DNA of 64,000 bases from JAFGRR01 sp964499235 (GTDB lineage Bacteria > Planctomycetota > Phycisphaerae > UBA1845 > Fen-1342): positions 8,065 to 72,064 of the forward strand of contig CAZCKC010000005.1 in NCBI GenBank assembly GCA_964499235.1, written 5' to 3'. Positions 45,335-55,211 of this stretch are shown one piece after another. Every line of letters begins with the position of its first letter. Position 1 is the first letter of the stretch. The position numbers and the translations under genes are program-made. Under the pieces are notes generated by a model. That model was not told the origin of the DNA. It made no database searches and saw only the letters and a list, made by a program, of their open reading frames with translations.

Positions 45335-45990
45335 CTGCCATTCCCTCCCGACCCGAGGGCGGCCAGCTCGATTCCGGTCTGCGACACCGCCGCGCCGGCC
45401 AGCTTGGCCTTCGCGATCTTGGCCCGGCCGACCGCGGCCGCCATCTCGTCACCGAGCTTGATCTGGATCTGACGGATGGCCTCGCGGGCCTCGGGGATCT
45501 TGACTTTTTCGAACAGGTTCACGCGCTGCGTCACGCGGCTGAGTTCGCGTTTCAACCGCTGCTCCTGGGTGCGGGCCACTTCGAGCCGGGCCTGCCAGGT
45601 ACTCAGTTCGCGCAAATCGGCCAGCGCCTCATCGGCCCAGGGCGCCGTGGCGAACAGGCTGTGACGGTGGGGCGTGAAGATGGCCTCGTCGAAGACGGGC
45701 ACCTCCACGCCGGCGATGTTGCTGCTAGACGTGCGCACTTCTTCGGGGACGGCCCACTGGCGAACGGGGATGCCCGCCCGTTCGGCGAGCACCGGCTCGT
45801 AGCTGCGAAGCCGGGCTTCGGCGGCCTCGGTCGCCTGTTCGATCGTTGCCCGATCCTGCGCAATCTGGCGTAAGCGAACCTGCAACTGCTGCTGCTTGAG
45901 CTTGAGCATCGGGAGGTAGTGCTCAAAGCGGCCGAGCGCGTCGCGGTAACGCTTGAGCTCGGGCCTGGTCAGCTTGTACTTGCTCGGCAT
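45331..45990 (-). CDS. atpD: V-type ATPase central-stalk subunit D
   Basis: 219 residues, mainly two long helices at the ends (KYKLTRPELKRYRDALGRFE and EQRLKRELSRVTQRVNLFEKVKIP), the signature of subunit D. It forms the rotating shaft inside the A3B3 head. Three bases separate it from atpB. The C-terminal 30 residues are Ala/Gly-rich and dispensable-looking. Confidence 0.92.
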   Translation of the reverse strand: MPSKYKLTRPELKRYRDALGRFEHYLPMLKLKQQQLQVRLRQIAQDRATIEQATEAAEARLRSYEPVLAERAGIPVRQWAVPEEVRTSSSNIAGVEVPVFDEAIFTPHRHSLFATAPWADEALADLRELSTWQARLEVARTQEQRLKRELSRVTQRVNLFEKVKIPEAREAIRQIQIKLGDEMAAAVGRAKIAKAKLAGAAVSQTGIELAALGSGGNGR

Positions 45991-45993
45991 GCG

Positions 45994-47292
45994 TTACCCG
46001 CCTCGCGGCCAATGCTTGTCGATGATCGCCTGGCGGATCCCGGTTTCGACGGGCGCGAAACACTCGGCCAGGATGTTCCAGCAGCGGTCCAGCGCGTTGA
46101 ACAGCGGAATGTTGACCGCCAGGTTCATGATCCGCTGCTCGAACAGGTCGCCGTACTTGAGCAGTTTGCGGTCCCACTCGGACATTTCAAAGCCCATGTC
46201 GCGCTTCTCGCGACTGTCGCGGCAGAGGGCGTACAGCTGGATGCAGCCGTCCATGATGGCGCGGTGGTCGTCGCGGGACTTGCCGTTGACCTGCTGCTTG
46301 AGCCGCGACAGCGAGCCGAACGGCTCGATGCGCCCGTTGCGCAGGTAGAGTTGGCCCTCGGTGATGTAACCGGTGTTGTCCGGCACGGGGTGGGTGATGT
46401 CGTCGCCCGGCATCGTGACGCAGGCCAGCACGGTCAGCGAGCCCGCCTCGTCAAAATCGACGGCCTTCTCGTAGCGCCGCGCCAACTGCGTGTACAGGTC
46501 CCCCGGATACCCGCGGTTCGAGGGGATCTGCTCCATCACGATGGCGATCTCCTTCAACGCGTCGCCGAACGCCGTCATGTCCGTCAGCAATGCCAGCACG
46601 CGGTGCCCCTGCAGCGCGAACTGCTCGCCGACGGCCAGGCACAGGTCCGGCACGAGCAGGCATTCCACGATCGGGTCGGCGGCCGTGTGAATGAACATCA
46701 CCGTGCGGTCGAGCACGCCGCCGTCCTCGAACGCCGTGCGGAACTTCAGGTAATCGTCGTGACGCAGCCCCATGCCGCCCAGAATGATGATGTCGGCCTC
46801 GGCCTGCAGACCGACCCGCGCCAGCAAGTCGTTGTAGGGTTCGCCGGCCACCGAGAAGATCGGCAGCTTTTGCGACTCGACCAGCGAGTTGAACACATCG
46901 ATCATCGGGATCGCCGTCTCGATCATGCGGTCGGGCATGCGCCGCCGCACCGGGTTGACCGCCGGCGAGCCGATGTCGATCGCCTCGGCCTCCACCGGCG
47001 GCCGGCCGTCGCGCGGCCGGGCAGAGCCGTCGAACACGCGGCCCAGCAGGTCCGGCGAGAACGGCACCCGCATCGGGCGGTAGAAAAACTCGATCGGATC
47101 GCGGCTGGAGACGCCCTGCGTGCCGGCGAACACCTGCAGGCTGGCACGCTGCCCCTCCAGGCGGATGACCTGGGCGAGCGAGTCGCCGCGGGCAGAGGTG
47201 ATCTGGGCCAGGTCGTCGTAGCCGACTCGGCCGGCGTTGACCGTCACGACGTTGCCGGCGATCTGCGTGATCTCGTCGAAGTACTTCCTCAT
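45994..47292 (-). CDS. atpB: V-type ATPase non-catalytic subunit B
   Basis: 432 residues; ATG 47292 overlaps the atpA stop by 4 bases. Typical B-subunit segments: GRVFDGSARPRDG, MIETAIPMIDVFNSLVESQK, LPIFSVAGEPYN and IPSNRGYPGDLYTQLARRYE. The position of the P-loop holds AGEPYNDL, without Lys-Thr, as expected for a non-catalytic subunit. It forms the hexameric head with subunit A. Confidence 0.95.
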   Translation of the reverse strand: MRKYFDEITQIAGNVVTVNAGRVGYDDLAQITSARGDSLAQVIRLEGQRASLQVFAGTQGVSSRDPIEFFYRPMRVPFSPDLLGRVFDGSARPRDGRPPVEAEAIDIGSPAVNPVRRRMPDRMIETAIPMIDVFNSLVESQKLPIFSVAGEPYNDLLARVGLQAEADIIILGGMGLRHDDYLKFRTAFEDGGVLDRTVMFIHTAADPIVECLLVPDLCLAVGEQFALQGHRVLALLTDMTAFGDALKEIAIVMEQIPSNRGYPGDLYTQLARRYEKAVDFDEAGSLTVLACVTMPGDDITHPVPDNTGYITEGQLYLRNGRIEPFGSLSRLKQQVNGKSRDDHRAIMDGCIQLYALCRDSREKRDMGFEMSEWDRKLLKYGDLFEQRIMNLAVNIPLFNALDRCWNILAECFAPVETGIRQAIIDKHWPRGG

Positions 47293-49025
47293 GCCGCACT
47301 CGCTTTCGTGGCAGCCTGCTGGATGAATTCATCGACCCGCGCCAGCAGGTCGTTGTATTCATCGCTCCCGGCGGCTGCGTAGTTCCAGTTGCGAAACAGG
47401 CCGGATAGGTCGAACAGCGTCTTGCGCGCCTCGTCCTTGGTTTCAAACTCGAAGCCGGCGTCGACCGCCTCGAGCAGTTTGTCCAGCATGAACACTTGGC
47501 GCTCGGCCGGCGAGGCACCGTCGACGTCGTCGAACGCGTTCTGCTGCAGCAAGCAGCTGTCGATGAGGTCGGCGAACAGCGCCACCACGAAGTCGTCGAT
47601 CGCGGTCCCTTCCTCGCCGATGACGGTCATCATCTGCTGCACGTCGCGGCCGCGGGCGAGCAGCTCCCGAACGCGGGCGACCTTGGCGGGATCGACGATG
47701 CCGATGTACTTGCTCCACGAATCAAGCGGATCGACGGCCGGGTAGCGCCGCGCATCGCTGCGGGCGCGTGACAGGCCGTGAAACGCGCCGACCACCTTCA
47801 GCGTGCTCTGCGTGACCGGTTCTTCGAAATTCCCGCCGGCCGGGCTGACCGTCCCGCCGATCGTCAGCGAGCCGATGCTGCCATCCCGCAGTTCGATGGC
47901 GCCCGCGCGTTCGTAAAACCCCGCGATCCGGCTCTCGAGGTAGGCGGGGAACGCCTCCTCGCCGGGGATCTCCTCGAGCCGCCCCGACAGCTCCCGCATC
48001 GCTTGCGCCCAGCGCGAGGTCGAGTCCGCCAGCAGCAGCACGTGCAGGCCCATCTGGCGGTAGTACTCCGCCAGCGTCGCCGCGGTGTAGATCGACGCTT
48101 CGCGGGCCGCCACCGGCATGGCCGAGGTGTTGCAGATGATGATCGTTCGCTCCATCAGGCTCCGGCCGGTGCGCGGATCGGTCAATTCCGGGAAGTCGCG
48201 GAGCGTTTCGACCACCTCGCCCGCCCGCTCGCCGCACGCCGCGATGATGACGATGTCCACCTCGGCATTGCGGGCCGTGATCTGCTGGAGCACCGTCTTG
48301 CCCGCCCCGAACGGCCCGGGGATGCAATAGGTCCCACCGCGAACGATCGGAAACAGCGAGTCAATAATGCGCACCTTGGTGACGAGCGGATCCAGCGGCA
48401 TCAGCCGCCGGCGCGCGACGTTCAGCGGCAGCTTCACGGGCCACGGCTGCTGCATCGTGACCTCGTGCGTGTGACCAACGGCGTCCGTGAGCGTCGCCAC
48501 CACGTCCTCCCCGCTGTACGAGCCGGGGTCGGCCACGCTCGCAACGGTGCAGCCGCCGCGCAGCGCGAACGGCGCCATGATCCGGTGCTCGAAGATGCCC
48601 TCGGGCACCGTGCCGAGACAGTCGCCGGCTGCGACCATATCGCCGGGCTTGACGCGCGGCGTGAAGTCCCAGCGATGCTCGAGCGGCAGACCGTGCAGGT
48701 AAACGCCGGGCTCGAGGAAGTAGCCGAGTTGCGCAGCCAGCTCCGGCAACGGGTTCTGCAGGCCGTCGTAGATCTTGCCCAGCAAGCCCGGGCCGAGGGT
48801 GACCGACAACATCTGGTCACCGAACTCGACGGCATCGCCGACCCGCAGGCCGCGCGTCTCCTCAAACACCTGGAGGTCGGCCATGTCGCCGCGGACGCGG
48901 ACGACTTCCGCGAGGAGCCTGACGCCGTCGCCTCGGACACAGCGTCCCACCGAGTTTTGCACCACGCGGTCGTCAGCCCGCGCGATCACGAGGTTTCCGT
49001 GCACGGCAACAATTCTGCCAATCAC
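47289..49025 (-). CDS. atpA: V-type ATPase catalytic subunit A
   Basis: 578 residues; ATG 49025 overlaps the preceding DUF2764 stop. Walker A GPFGAGKT (residues 237-244), the V/A-type non-homologous insert (about 110-200), the ACGERAGEVVETL segment, and LLADSTSRWAQAMRELSGRLEEIPGEEAFPAYL are all present. It hydrolyses or makes ATP in the cytoplasm, coupled to ion flow through I and K. Confidence 0.96.
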   Translation of the reverse strand: MIGRIVAVHGNLVIARADDRVVQNSVGRCVRGDGVRLLAEVVRVRGDMADLQVFEETRGLRVGDAVEFGDQMLSVTLGPGLLGKIYDGLQNPLPELAAQLGYFLEPGVYLHGLPLEHRWDFTPRVKPGDMVAAGDCLGTVPEGIFEHRIMAPFALRGGCTVASVADPGSYSGEDVVATLTDAVGHTHEVTMQQPWPVKLPLNVARRRLMPLDPLVTKVRIIDSLFPIVRGGTYCIPGPFGAGKTVLQQITARNAEVDIVIIAACGERAGEVVETLRDFPELTDPRTGRSLMERTIIICNTSAMPVAAREASIYTAATLAEYYRQMGLHVLLLADSTSRWAQAMRELSGRLEEIPGEEAFPAYLESRIAGFYERAGAIELRDGSIGSLTIGGTVSPAGGNFEEPVTQSTLKVVGAFHGLSRARSDARRYPAVDPLDSWSKYIGIVDPAKVARVRELLARGRDVQQMMTVIGEEGTAIDDFVVALFADLIDSCLLQQNAFDDVDGASPAERQVFMLDKLLEAVDAGFEFETKDEARKTLFDLSGLFRNWNYAAAGSDEYNDLLARVDEFIQQAATKASAA

Positions 49026-49771
49026 TGGGTCTCAACCTCCACTTGGTCGGTGACACCGGATGCGCGCCGGGACGCCTGTTCCTCGAACGTGCTGAGCCGA
49101 TACGCCTGGTGCAGCAGCAGCAGCTTGACCGCGTACGCCGCCAGCTCGTCGGCATCAAACGAGTACCAGCGCTCGTGCACGCTGGTCCACTCCCATCGTG
49201 CCCGGATCAGCAAGCGATACCCGTCCAGCGGGTTCTCCGCCCGCGCCCACTCGCTGAGCAGGTCGTCGAAATGCTCGTCGTGGCTCTCCAGTTCGGGCGC
49301 CACGCGAAAGTCGTCGCCCGCGAGCCCCAGCCGCTCGGCCCGGACCATCGCCAGCGCGTTGCGCAGGCCAACTTCCAACCGCGCCCATTCGCCGAGGAAC
49401 GGACAGTGAGCCCGGTCGCTCAGGTCGACGACGTGACGGAAATAGGTACTCCAGAGCCGATCCGCTTCGAGTGTCGTCGCCGTCGACTCCGGGGCTTCAT
49501 CCGCGCCGCGCAGCAACTCCGGCAGCGGCTCTTCATTGCGGGCTTGCGCTGGCGTTAGGACCGTCGGCGCTACCTCCGTCGATTCGCCCGCCAAAAACGA
49601 CTCCCGCTGCATCAGGTCGTCCAGCAGCAGGACCGCATCCACGGGCTCGCGCGCCCAGGCTTGGTCGGCCGCCATCTCGCGAAACGCGCCCAGCGCTATC
49701 GGCGGCTGGCTGCCAGGCTCGCCGAGCGTCGGCAGCGCCGTCACGAGATAGTGCGCCGTACCAGTCTTCAT
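49022..49771 (-). CDS. DUF2764-like V-ATPase operon protein
   Basis: 249 residues. The ATG at 49771 overlaps the atpE stop (ATGA), so it is preferred over ATG 49783. No signal peptide. The N-terminus (MKTGTAHYLVTALPTL) and the C-terminal helical part (DELAAYAVKLLLLHQAYRLSTFEEQ) resemble the DUF2764 family, found between E and A in bacterial V-ATPase operons such as those of Bacteroidetes and spirochaetes. In archaea a subunit C gene is usual in this region and none is seen here, so this protein may take its place in linking the stalk to the membrane. That is inference. Confidence 0.75.
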   Translation of the reverse strand: MKTGTAHYLVTALPTLGEPGSQPPIALGAFREMAADQAWAREPVDAVLLLDDLMQRESFLAGESTEVAPTVLTPAQARNEEPLPELLRGADEAPESTATTLEADRLWSTYFRHVVDLSDRAHCPFLGEWARLEVGLRNALAMVRAERLGLAGDDFRVAPELESHDEHFDDLLSEWARAENPLDGYRLLIRARWEWTSVHERWYSFDADELAAYAVKLLLLHQAYRLSTFEEQASRRASGVTDQVEVETQ

Positions 49772-50594
49772 CGTGCGCCGCATTGCGCCTGAACCGCCGC
49801 AACATTGCACGCGTCGTCGGCCGCACTGGACGTGCTCAGTAGCCGCCGCAACTCAGGCCGCGCCAGTTCGTGCAGCTTCGCCACGACCGACTCCGTCGTG
49901 ACCTGCACCGTGCCATTGCTGACCTGATACTCGAAACCGGCCGCGCCCAGCGTGCCGCGCAGCGCAACATTCCGCCCCGCATCCGCGATCGCCCCCCGCA
50001 GCTCGTGCACGACCCAATGTGCCAGTTGCCGTTCCATCTCGGGTGTCAGGTTGATCTGGATCTCGGTGTGCCCCTCGCTGTCGGCCTGGGCATACTGCCG
50101 CAGCACCTCGTGGATCAGCTCCTTCAGGAACCCCTCGTCTGACAGGTGGCTTTCCACCTCGGCGGTGAGCACGCTCTGTAACATCCGCCCGAGCGTCTCC
50201 CGTAACGTCAGCACGGTGTCACGCACCGCCAGTCGCNNNNNNNNNNNNNNNNNNNNNNNNNNNNNNNNNNNNNNNNNNNNNNNNNNNNNNNNNNNNNNNN
50301 NNNNNNNNNNNNNNNNNNNNNNNNNNNNNNNNNNNNCATCCGCCCGAGCGTCTCCCGTAACGTCAGCACGGTGTCACGCACCGCCAGTCGCACTTCGCCT
50401 TCCACGCGCTCGCGATGCCGGGCAGCGTCTGCTTCGGCCTGCCCGCGAATGTTCGTGGCTTGGGTCTCCGCGTCCTTCAGGATTTGCGCGGCGTGCTGCT
50501 TAGCTTCAGCCTCTATCTTTTCCGCCGCCTGCTTGCCGGCGGTGACGCCGTCGCTCTGGAGACGTCCGATAAAAGCCTCAATCGTGTCAGGCAT
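49768..50594 (-). CDS. atpE: V-type ATPase peripheral-stalk subunit E (interrupted by an artefactual N gap)
   Basis: The ATG at 50594 follows GGAG. Removing the 100 N and one 55-bp copy gives 672 bases, an intact frame of 223 residues. The N-terminal half is a long charged helix (EKIEAEAKQHAAQILKDAET and on) and the C-terminal half a small mixed domain (TAEVESHLSDEGFLKELIHE), as in V-type subunit E. It is the first gene of the operon. No subunit G/H partner gene is visible nearby. Confidence 0.85.
50237..50336. other. Assembly gap (100 N) flanked by identical 55-bp ends
   Basis: The 55 bases at 50182-50236 recur exactly at 50337-50391. The frame of atpE is restored after removal of 155 bases. 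It is an unmerged contig overlap. Confidence 0.92.
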
Positions 50595-51340
50595 TTCGGC
50601 TCCTGTCCTGTGGGATCCGGGGTTCTGCTCGTCCGTGGGGCACCTGCGAGGCCGATCACACACGCTCGCGCAACTCCTGCAGGTTGCCGATTCTTCTCGC
50701 TTTTGCGTCAAACCCCCAGCAATACCAGCTTACACGCGGCAGCCGCGTCCCGGCAAGTTGGCAACCGCGGCGCCTGCGTGGCGCCACCTGTGAAACGTCC
50801 TGCTTCAGCCACCCGCGCTCCGCGGGTAACCCCGCGTGGTCCGCGCCGCGCTCGGGCATTCCGTCGTTGACCACCGATGTTGATCGCCTTTGGACCGCAT
50901 TCCCGCAGCCAAGGGTGTTCAGGCGCGTGCGCGTGGCGGGCAATCGACGTCCCGGAGAACCGGTCTCCTCAGCTGGCCAACCCGGTCAAGCACATCGGCC
51001 ATCCTGCCGCTGCCGCCGCGCTCCCCCAGTGTTTCCAAAATCGGAATGTATACGCTTTGACTTGAGATGCCAGGGGATATCGAACGGGCGCGCTTCAACC
51101 GACGCGCCCCATTAACGATCCGTGCTGTCGCCAAGTGATGATCGCCAGACGGCAACCTGCATCACCACCCCCACCAGCTGAATGAAAGGCTTGGCCACCA
51201 CCGGCTTAAACGCTATCGCATGTCGCCAATTTGCCCCTCTTTGCGGATAGCTTTGGTCGCAAAGAATCAACTCCGAGCCGCGTGAACCGCCGCCAGGGCG
51301 CCGCGTCGGCCCTGCGTCGGCCCGCCGGCGCGGGCGTGAC
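50595..51340. other. Upstream region of the V-ATPase operon
   Basis: About 750 bases without a credible gene. A weak leftward promoter can be drawn about 150 bases before atpE (TTGCCG, 16 bp, TGTAAG on the minus strand, near 50725-50760). The rest shows mixed composition, as in decayed sequence. Confidence 0.3.
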
Positions 51341-51495
51341 CTCTCGGCCTACAAGCGTGCCGAGCGCGGTATGCCTGACATCCTGGTGACCGGGTTCGGC
51401 CGCGCTTGCCGCCTGACGACCTGGCGCCGCACGCGGTCGTCACTAAGCCGGTGGAGCTGGAAACGGTGGAGGCCTGGCTCGGGCGCCGCTCCTGA
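51341..51495 (+). pseudogene. Remnant of a response-regulator receiver domain
   Basis: In one frame the DNA reads AYKRAERGMPDILVTGFGR. In the next frame it reads DDLAPHAVVTKPVELETVEAW and then LGRRS with a stop at 51493. Together they match the C-terminal half of a receiver domain: the P.ILVTG strand, then the conserved Lys-Pro of [VIL]-x-K-P. There is a frameshift around 51410 and the phospho-acceptor Asp region is missing. It is a dead fragment. Confidence 0.5.
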
Positions 51496-51616
51496 GACCG
51501 CTTGCCAGCCGGCCCCGGATGCCCCGCGGGCGACAAGCCCAAAGTAAGTCACGCTGGAGCACTCGTTGTTACGACCTGGCCGCTCGCCCGGGCGTGTCTG
51601 CTGCTCGGATTTCGGC

Positions 51617-54600
51617 TCAGGGCGCCGGGAACGTCCAGGTAACGATTTCGCCCGGCACGTTGATGCCGTTGATCTGGAGGTAGTTGCGGGCCCGCAACGT
51701 CACGTCCTGGCCCGCAACCGCATTCTCGAAAACCCCAATGCGAAAACCGGCGTCATCGTTCGCGTCGGTCCACGTGGGCGCGCCGAGGCCATCGGCGGCC
51801 GCGTCCGCGAACACGGGCTCCGTGCCGTCGAGCGTGTAGCAGACAAACGCGTACCCGTCGGGATAATCCGCCGTGTAGCCCGTGCGCAGCGCGATCTGTA
51901 GCGTGACATCGTAGCTCGACGGCCGGTCGAACTCTGGCAGGTTGATGTACCCAGGCGGCACGTACACCGCGGTGCTGAGCGGGCTGCTTGGGCGCGGCAG
52001 GCACAACGCCGTCGTCGAGATCGCCTTGATCGTCAGCGGCAAATCCGCGGGCTCGATCTCGATGGGCATGCAGAAGCGCAGCCCATTTTGCGTCCACGCC
52101 CGTGTCGTCCCGCACGAAAGGTTGCCGAACTCCTCCAGGCAGTTCTGGGGAAAGGTGCCGTCGAGCGTGTAGAAGATCGTCCCGGAGAGCGAGAAGCCGC
52201 CCTCCATCGACAGGTAAAGATCGGCCGCGGTCGTGACGTCGAGCACGCCGCTGGGAATGCTGAACACCGGCTGCGGGAACGGCACGCCCGTGCCGCAGTA
52301 CGGGACCGGCTCGATGTAGTTGGGGACACCCGGGCATTCCTCGGTGAACGGGGGCGGCGGCTCCACCGGCGGTTCGCCCTGGTTCACCGTCTCGATCGCG
52401 TTCCTGAGGTCGGGCATCGGGCCAATGTGGCCGGAGTTGAAGCCGGGGGTCTGCGGAGTACCCGTTGCGATCAGCAGGTCGCGCATGCCGCGCGAATCGA
52501 GCACGCCCCCGTTCGACCAAAACTTGTAAAAGCCCTGCAGCGCGGTGCACACGCCGCCGACGATGGCCGACGCGCTGGACGTCCCGCCGTACTGGTCGAT
52601 GTAATCCTCACTGATATCCGGGTCGTTGTCTTCGTACAGGAACGCCTGGTTGAGTCGACCCGTCGTGACCGTCGCGTCACCCCAGCAACTGATATCGACG
52701 CGCCCGCCGTAGTTGGAGTACGTATGCCGGGCGCCCTGCTGGGCAGCGCCGTAAATGCTCCACGTGGCCCCGGATCGCCGCGCGCCGACGATGATCGCGC
52801 CGGAATCGTTCACCCGGACAGCGCCGTTCATCAGGAACGGCTGGTGGTAAGCGGCCGGGCTGGTGAGGTACTCGTCACCGTCGAGGTCCTGGTACCCATT
52901 GCCGGCCGCTTCGACGATCACGTAGCCGTTGGCGGTGGCCATCCGGATGGTGTCCCAGGTCGGCTTGTACCACTCGACCGGGACGAGTCCGAACTGCGGG
53001 CTGATGTTGCTTTCGCCGACGTTCGGGCCGGCCATCTGCTGCTCGAACAGGATCACGTCACCCGGTTCGATGGCGTTTGAGATGATCGTCCCGGTCAGGA
53101 AGCCGTCAAGTCCGAGCACGTACTGGAGCGCAAGCCCGGCGTAGATGCCGGCGGGCGTGAAGTAGATGTCCGCCTCATGGGCGATGCCGGTTACACCGGT
53201 TCCGTTTTCGAGTCCGGCCACGATGCCCAGCGTCGCGGTACCGTGGTTGAGCGAACGCGGCTCGACATCGTCGGGATCGAAGGGGAACAGGTCGTTCTCG
53301 ATGATCTCGGGCAGGTCCACGTGTTCACGGTCGAAGCCCCGCTCGATGTCGACGAACGCCACGTCCTCACCCGCGCCGCCAATCCACAGCCACGCGTAAC
53401 GCGCATCGACGCCGACCGGGGCCGGGTCGAGGTACTGCTGATAAGGAATCGGCTGTCCGAAGCCATCGTTCGCGGCGTCCTGGAAACTCGGCGCGTCCGC
53501 CAGGTAATACGTCGGCAGGACCCACGCGTACTCGACCTCCCGGAGCTGGCGAAACGCCCGGGCCACATCCTCGGCGTCAAGGTCATCGGGCAACTGCAGG
53601 TTGAAATACAGGTTCAGGTCGGCGACCGCTCGCCCGAGGCGTTTCTGGGCGTTCGCCCGCCACTCGTCGAGCCGCTGCGCGGGCACGAAAAGGTGCGAGC
53701 GATTCCAGCGGCCGCCCTCGCTCACGCGCTTCATCAAGTCGACGGCCGCATCGTCGCGGAGCGCCCGTCCGTCCCGGTCGGCCGGCACCCCGTCGCGGCC
53801 CAGGCGGATGTTCAGGCCGTCCCGAAACTTCACTTGGACCGCGTTGGTCGGCCCAGGGAGCTCGATGAGCTCGCCGAGCCGCTTCGCGTCCGCCTCCGGG
53901 TCGCCGTCGACGACCGCGGGCTCCTTTTCCATCACCGACTCGCGAAAGCCGGCCGCTTTCAAGTCAATCGGGCTACGCAGCTTTTCGAGCGCGATCGTTC
54001 GTTCCTCGACGCGCACGCGGACGTCCGCGGGAGTCGCCATGCGGCGCGGCGTCGCGACGGGCAGGCTCACCCGGCGGCCCTTGAGCCGCGACAGACCAAG
54101 TCCGAACGCCTCGTTCAGCACCACCGTCGCAGTAACCTGCTCATCATCCTGTGCCACGTAAAGCCCGGCGGGATCGTCGGGGTCACGCACATAGTCAGCG
54201 GCCCAGGCATACTCGCTGGCGCCAATCACGAGCGTGCCACGCGCGACGCCGTTGGCGATCAAACCCCGCAGCGACCAACTCTGACTCGCGCCGGAATAGT
54301 AGGACCCGCCCGCGACGTTGGCCTCGAACGCGCCGTCGTCCGTCAGCGTCGCTTCAAACCACTGGCTCACCGAGCGCGCAGTACCGTTGCCATCGCACAC
54401 ATACACGTCGACTTCGCCGGACTGCACGACCAGGCTGATCAGCGCAAGCTTACCCCGGAGCATCCCGATATAGGTCTGCTCTTCCGCACCCCGCGGGTCG
54501 GGACCACTCAGCTGTCCGAGGAAACTGGGCGGACACCCGCCTAGCGCGGTCAACGCCACGATCAGCAGCGCGAGTCCCCCGGGGCGACCACGACGGTTGC

Positions 54601-54643
54601 TCCCGAACTTGAAAACACGTCGGTCGTCCACAGCGTTTGACAT
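51617..54643 (-). CDS. Subtilisin-like (S8) serine protease lipoprotein
   Basis: 1008 residues. The lipoprotein signal ends LTALGGC (lipid Cys37). A long N-terminal extension (to about 400) has no known fold; it includes a beta-rich part (60-170) and an inhibitor-like segment before the protease. The S8 domain (about 410-740) has Asp432 (FVDIERG), His467 (LNHGTATLG) and Ser689 (GGTSSASAIVGG). The usual Pro after the Ser motif is replaced by Ala. The 270-residue end has repeated YTLDGT-like segments (FYTLDGTFPQN and CYTLDGTEPVF), a motif of chitobiase/hexosaminidase C-terminal type modules. It is likely a cell-surface protease. Confidence 0.86.
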   Translation of the reverse strand: MSNAVDDRRVFKFGSNRRGRPGGLALLIVALTALGGCPPSFLGQLSGPDPRGAEEQTYIGMLRGKLALISLVVQSGEVDVYVCDGNGTARSVSQWFEATLTDDGAFEANVAGGSYYSGASQSWSLRGLIANGVARGTLVIGASEYAWAADYVRDPDDPAGLYVAQDDEQVTATVVLNEAFGLGLSRLKGRRVSLPVATPRRMATPADVRVRVEERTIALEKLRSPIDLKAAGFRESVMEKEPAVVDGDPEADAKRLGELIELPGPTNAVQVKFRDGLNIRLGRDGVPADRDGRALRDDAAVDLMKRVSEGGRWNRSHLFVPAQRLDEWRANAQKRLGRAVADLNLYFNLQLPDDLDAEDVARAFRQLREVEYAWVLPTYYLADAPSFQDAANDGFGQPIPYQQYLDPAPVGVDARYAWLWIGGAGEDVAFVDIERGFDREHVDLPEIIENDLFPFDPDDVEPRSLNHGTATLGIVAGLENGTGVTGIAHEADIYFTPAGIYAGLALQYVLGLDGFLTGTIISNAIEPGDVILFEQQMAGPNVGESNISPQFGLVPVEWYKPTWDTIRMATANGYVIVEAAGNGYQDLDGDEYLTSPAAYHQPFLMNGAVRVNDSGAIIVGARRSGATWSIYGAAQQGARHTYSNYGGRVDISCWGDATVTTGRLNQAFLYEDNDPDISEDYIDQYGGTSSASAIVGGVCTALQGFYKFWSNGGVLDSRGMRDLLIATGTPQTPGFNSGHIGPMPDLRNAIETVNQGEPPVEPPPPFTEECPGVPNYIEPVPYCGTGVPFPQPVFSIPSGVLDVTTAADLYLSMEGGFSLSGTIFYTLDGTFPQNCLEEFGNLSCGTTRAWTQNGLRFCMPIEIEPADLPLTIKAISTTALCLPRPSSPLSTAVYVPPGYINLPEFDRPSSYDVTLQIALRTGYTADYPDGYAFVCYTLDGTEPVFADAAADGLGAPTWTDANDDAGFRIGVFENAVAGQDVTLRARNYLQINGINVPGEIVTWTFPAP

Positions 54644-55211
54644 CTTTTCTTTTTCCCCTTAACCCGACCTCGGTCTGTGACGCTCGTAGTGCGCCCCGCT
54701 GCGGGGCTCGCATGCGGGTCGCAACCAATGGATCGATTCGGCGAACCGACGACCCCAAACGTGCTATCCCGGTAAACCGGAACCGGCCGCTCGCGGGCCG
54801 AAAAATGTTTCCCACTCGCTCACACCGATTAAACCGTAGCGCCACGTAAGCAGCACCACCATTGCGATAAACTGCTAGGTATTTGCCAGCACCAGCAGCC
54901 ACCGCCGTGTGCTGCGGCCACGTTCTCTCGCCCGGTCTGCCCCCCAACGCGGCGTATCCGAACCAGGGCCTCTGTTGCGTGGCGCTTAACGCACCTGAAT
55001 TCGGCGTGGTCCCGGTGGCCACAGTTGCTGCATGGCAAGTGATGGAAACGCGCGCTTCAATGGGGCGACCCAGCACTCGCCAAAAGCGTTGGCGTCGACG
55101 GCAATCGGGTCACGGCCGGGAACCAGACCCCGGCGGTCGTGCCCGGTGTGGGTCGGAAATGAGTTTCGGATCCACGTCCAACCCGCTGATCAACCGGAAC
55201 GAAAAGCGCGA
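54644..55211. other. Intergenic region upstream of the S8 protease gene
   Basis: No gene is seen. The base composition is lower in GC near 54820-54890, where promoter elements of the leftward protease gene should lie, but no clear pair was found. Confidence 0.3.
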
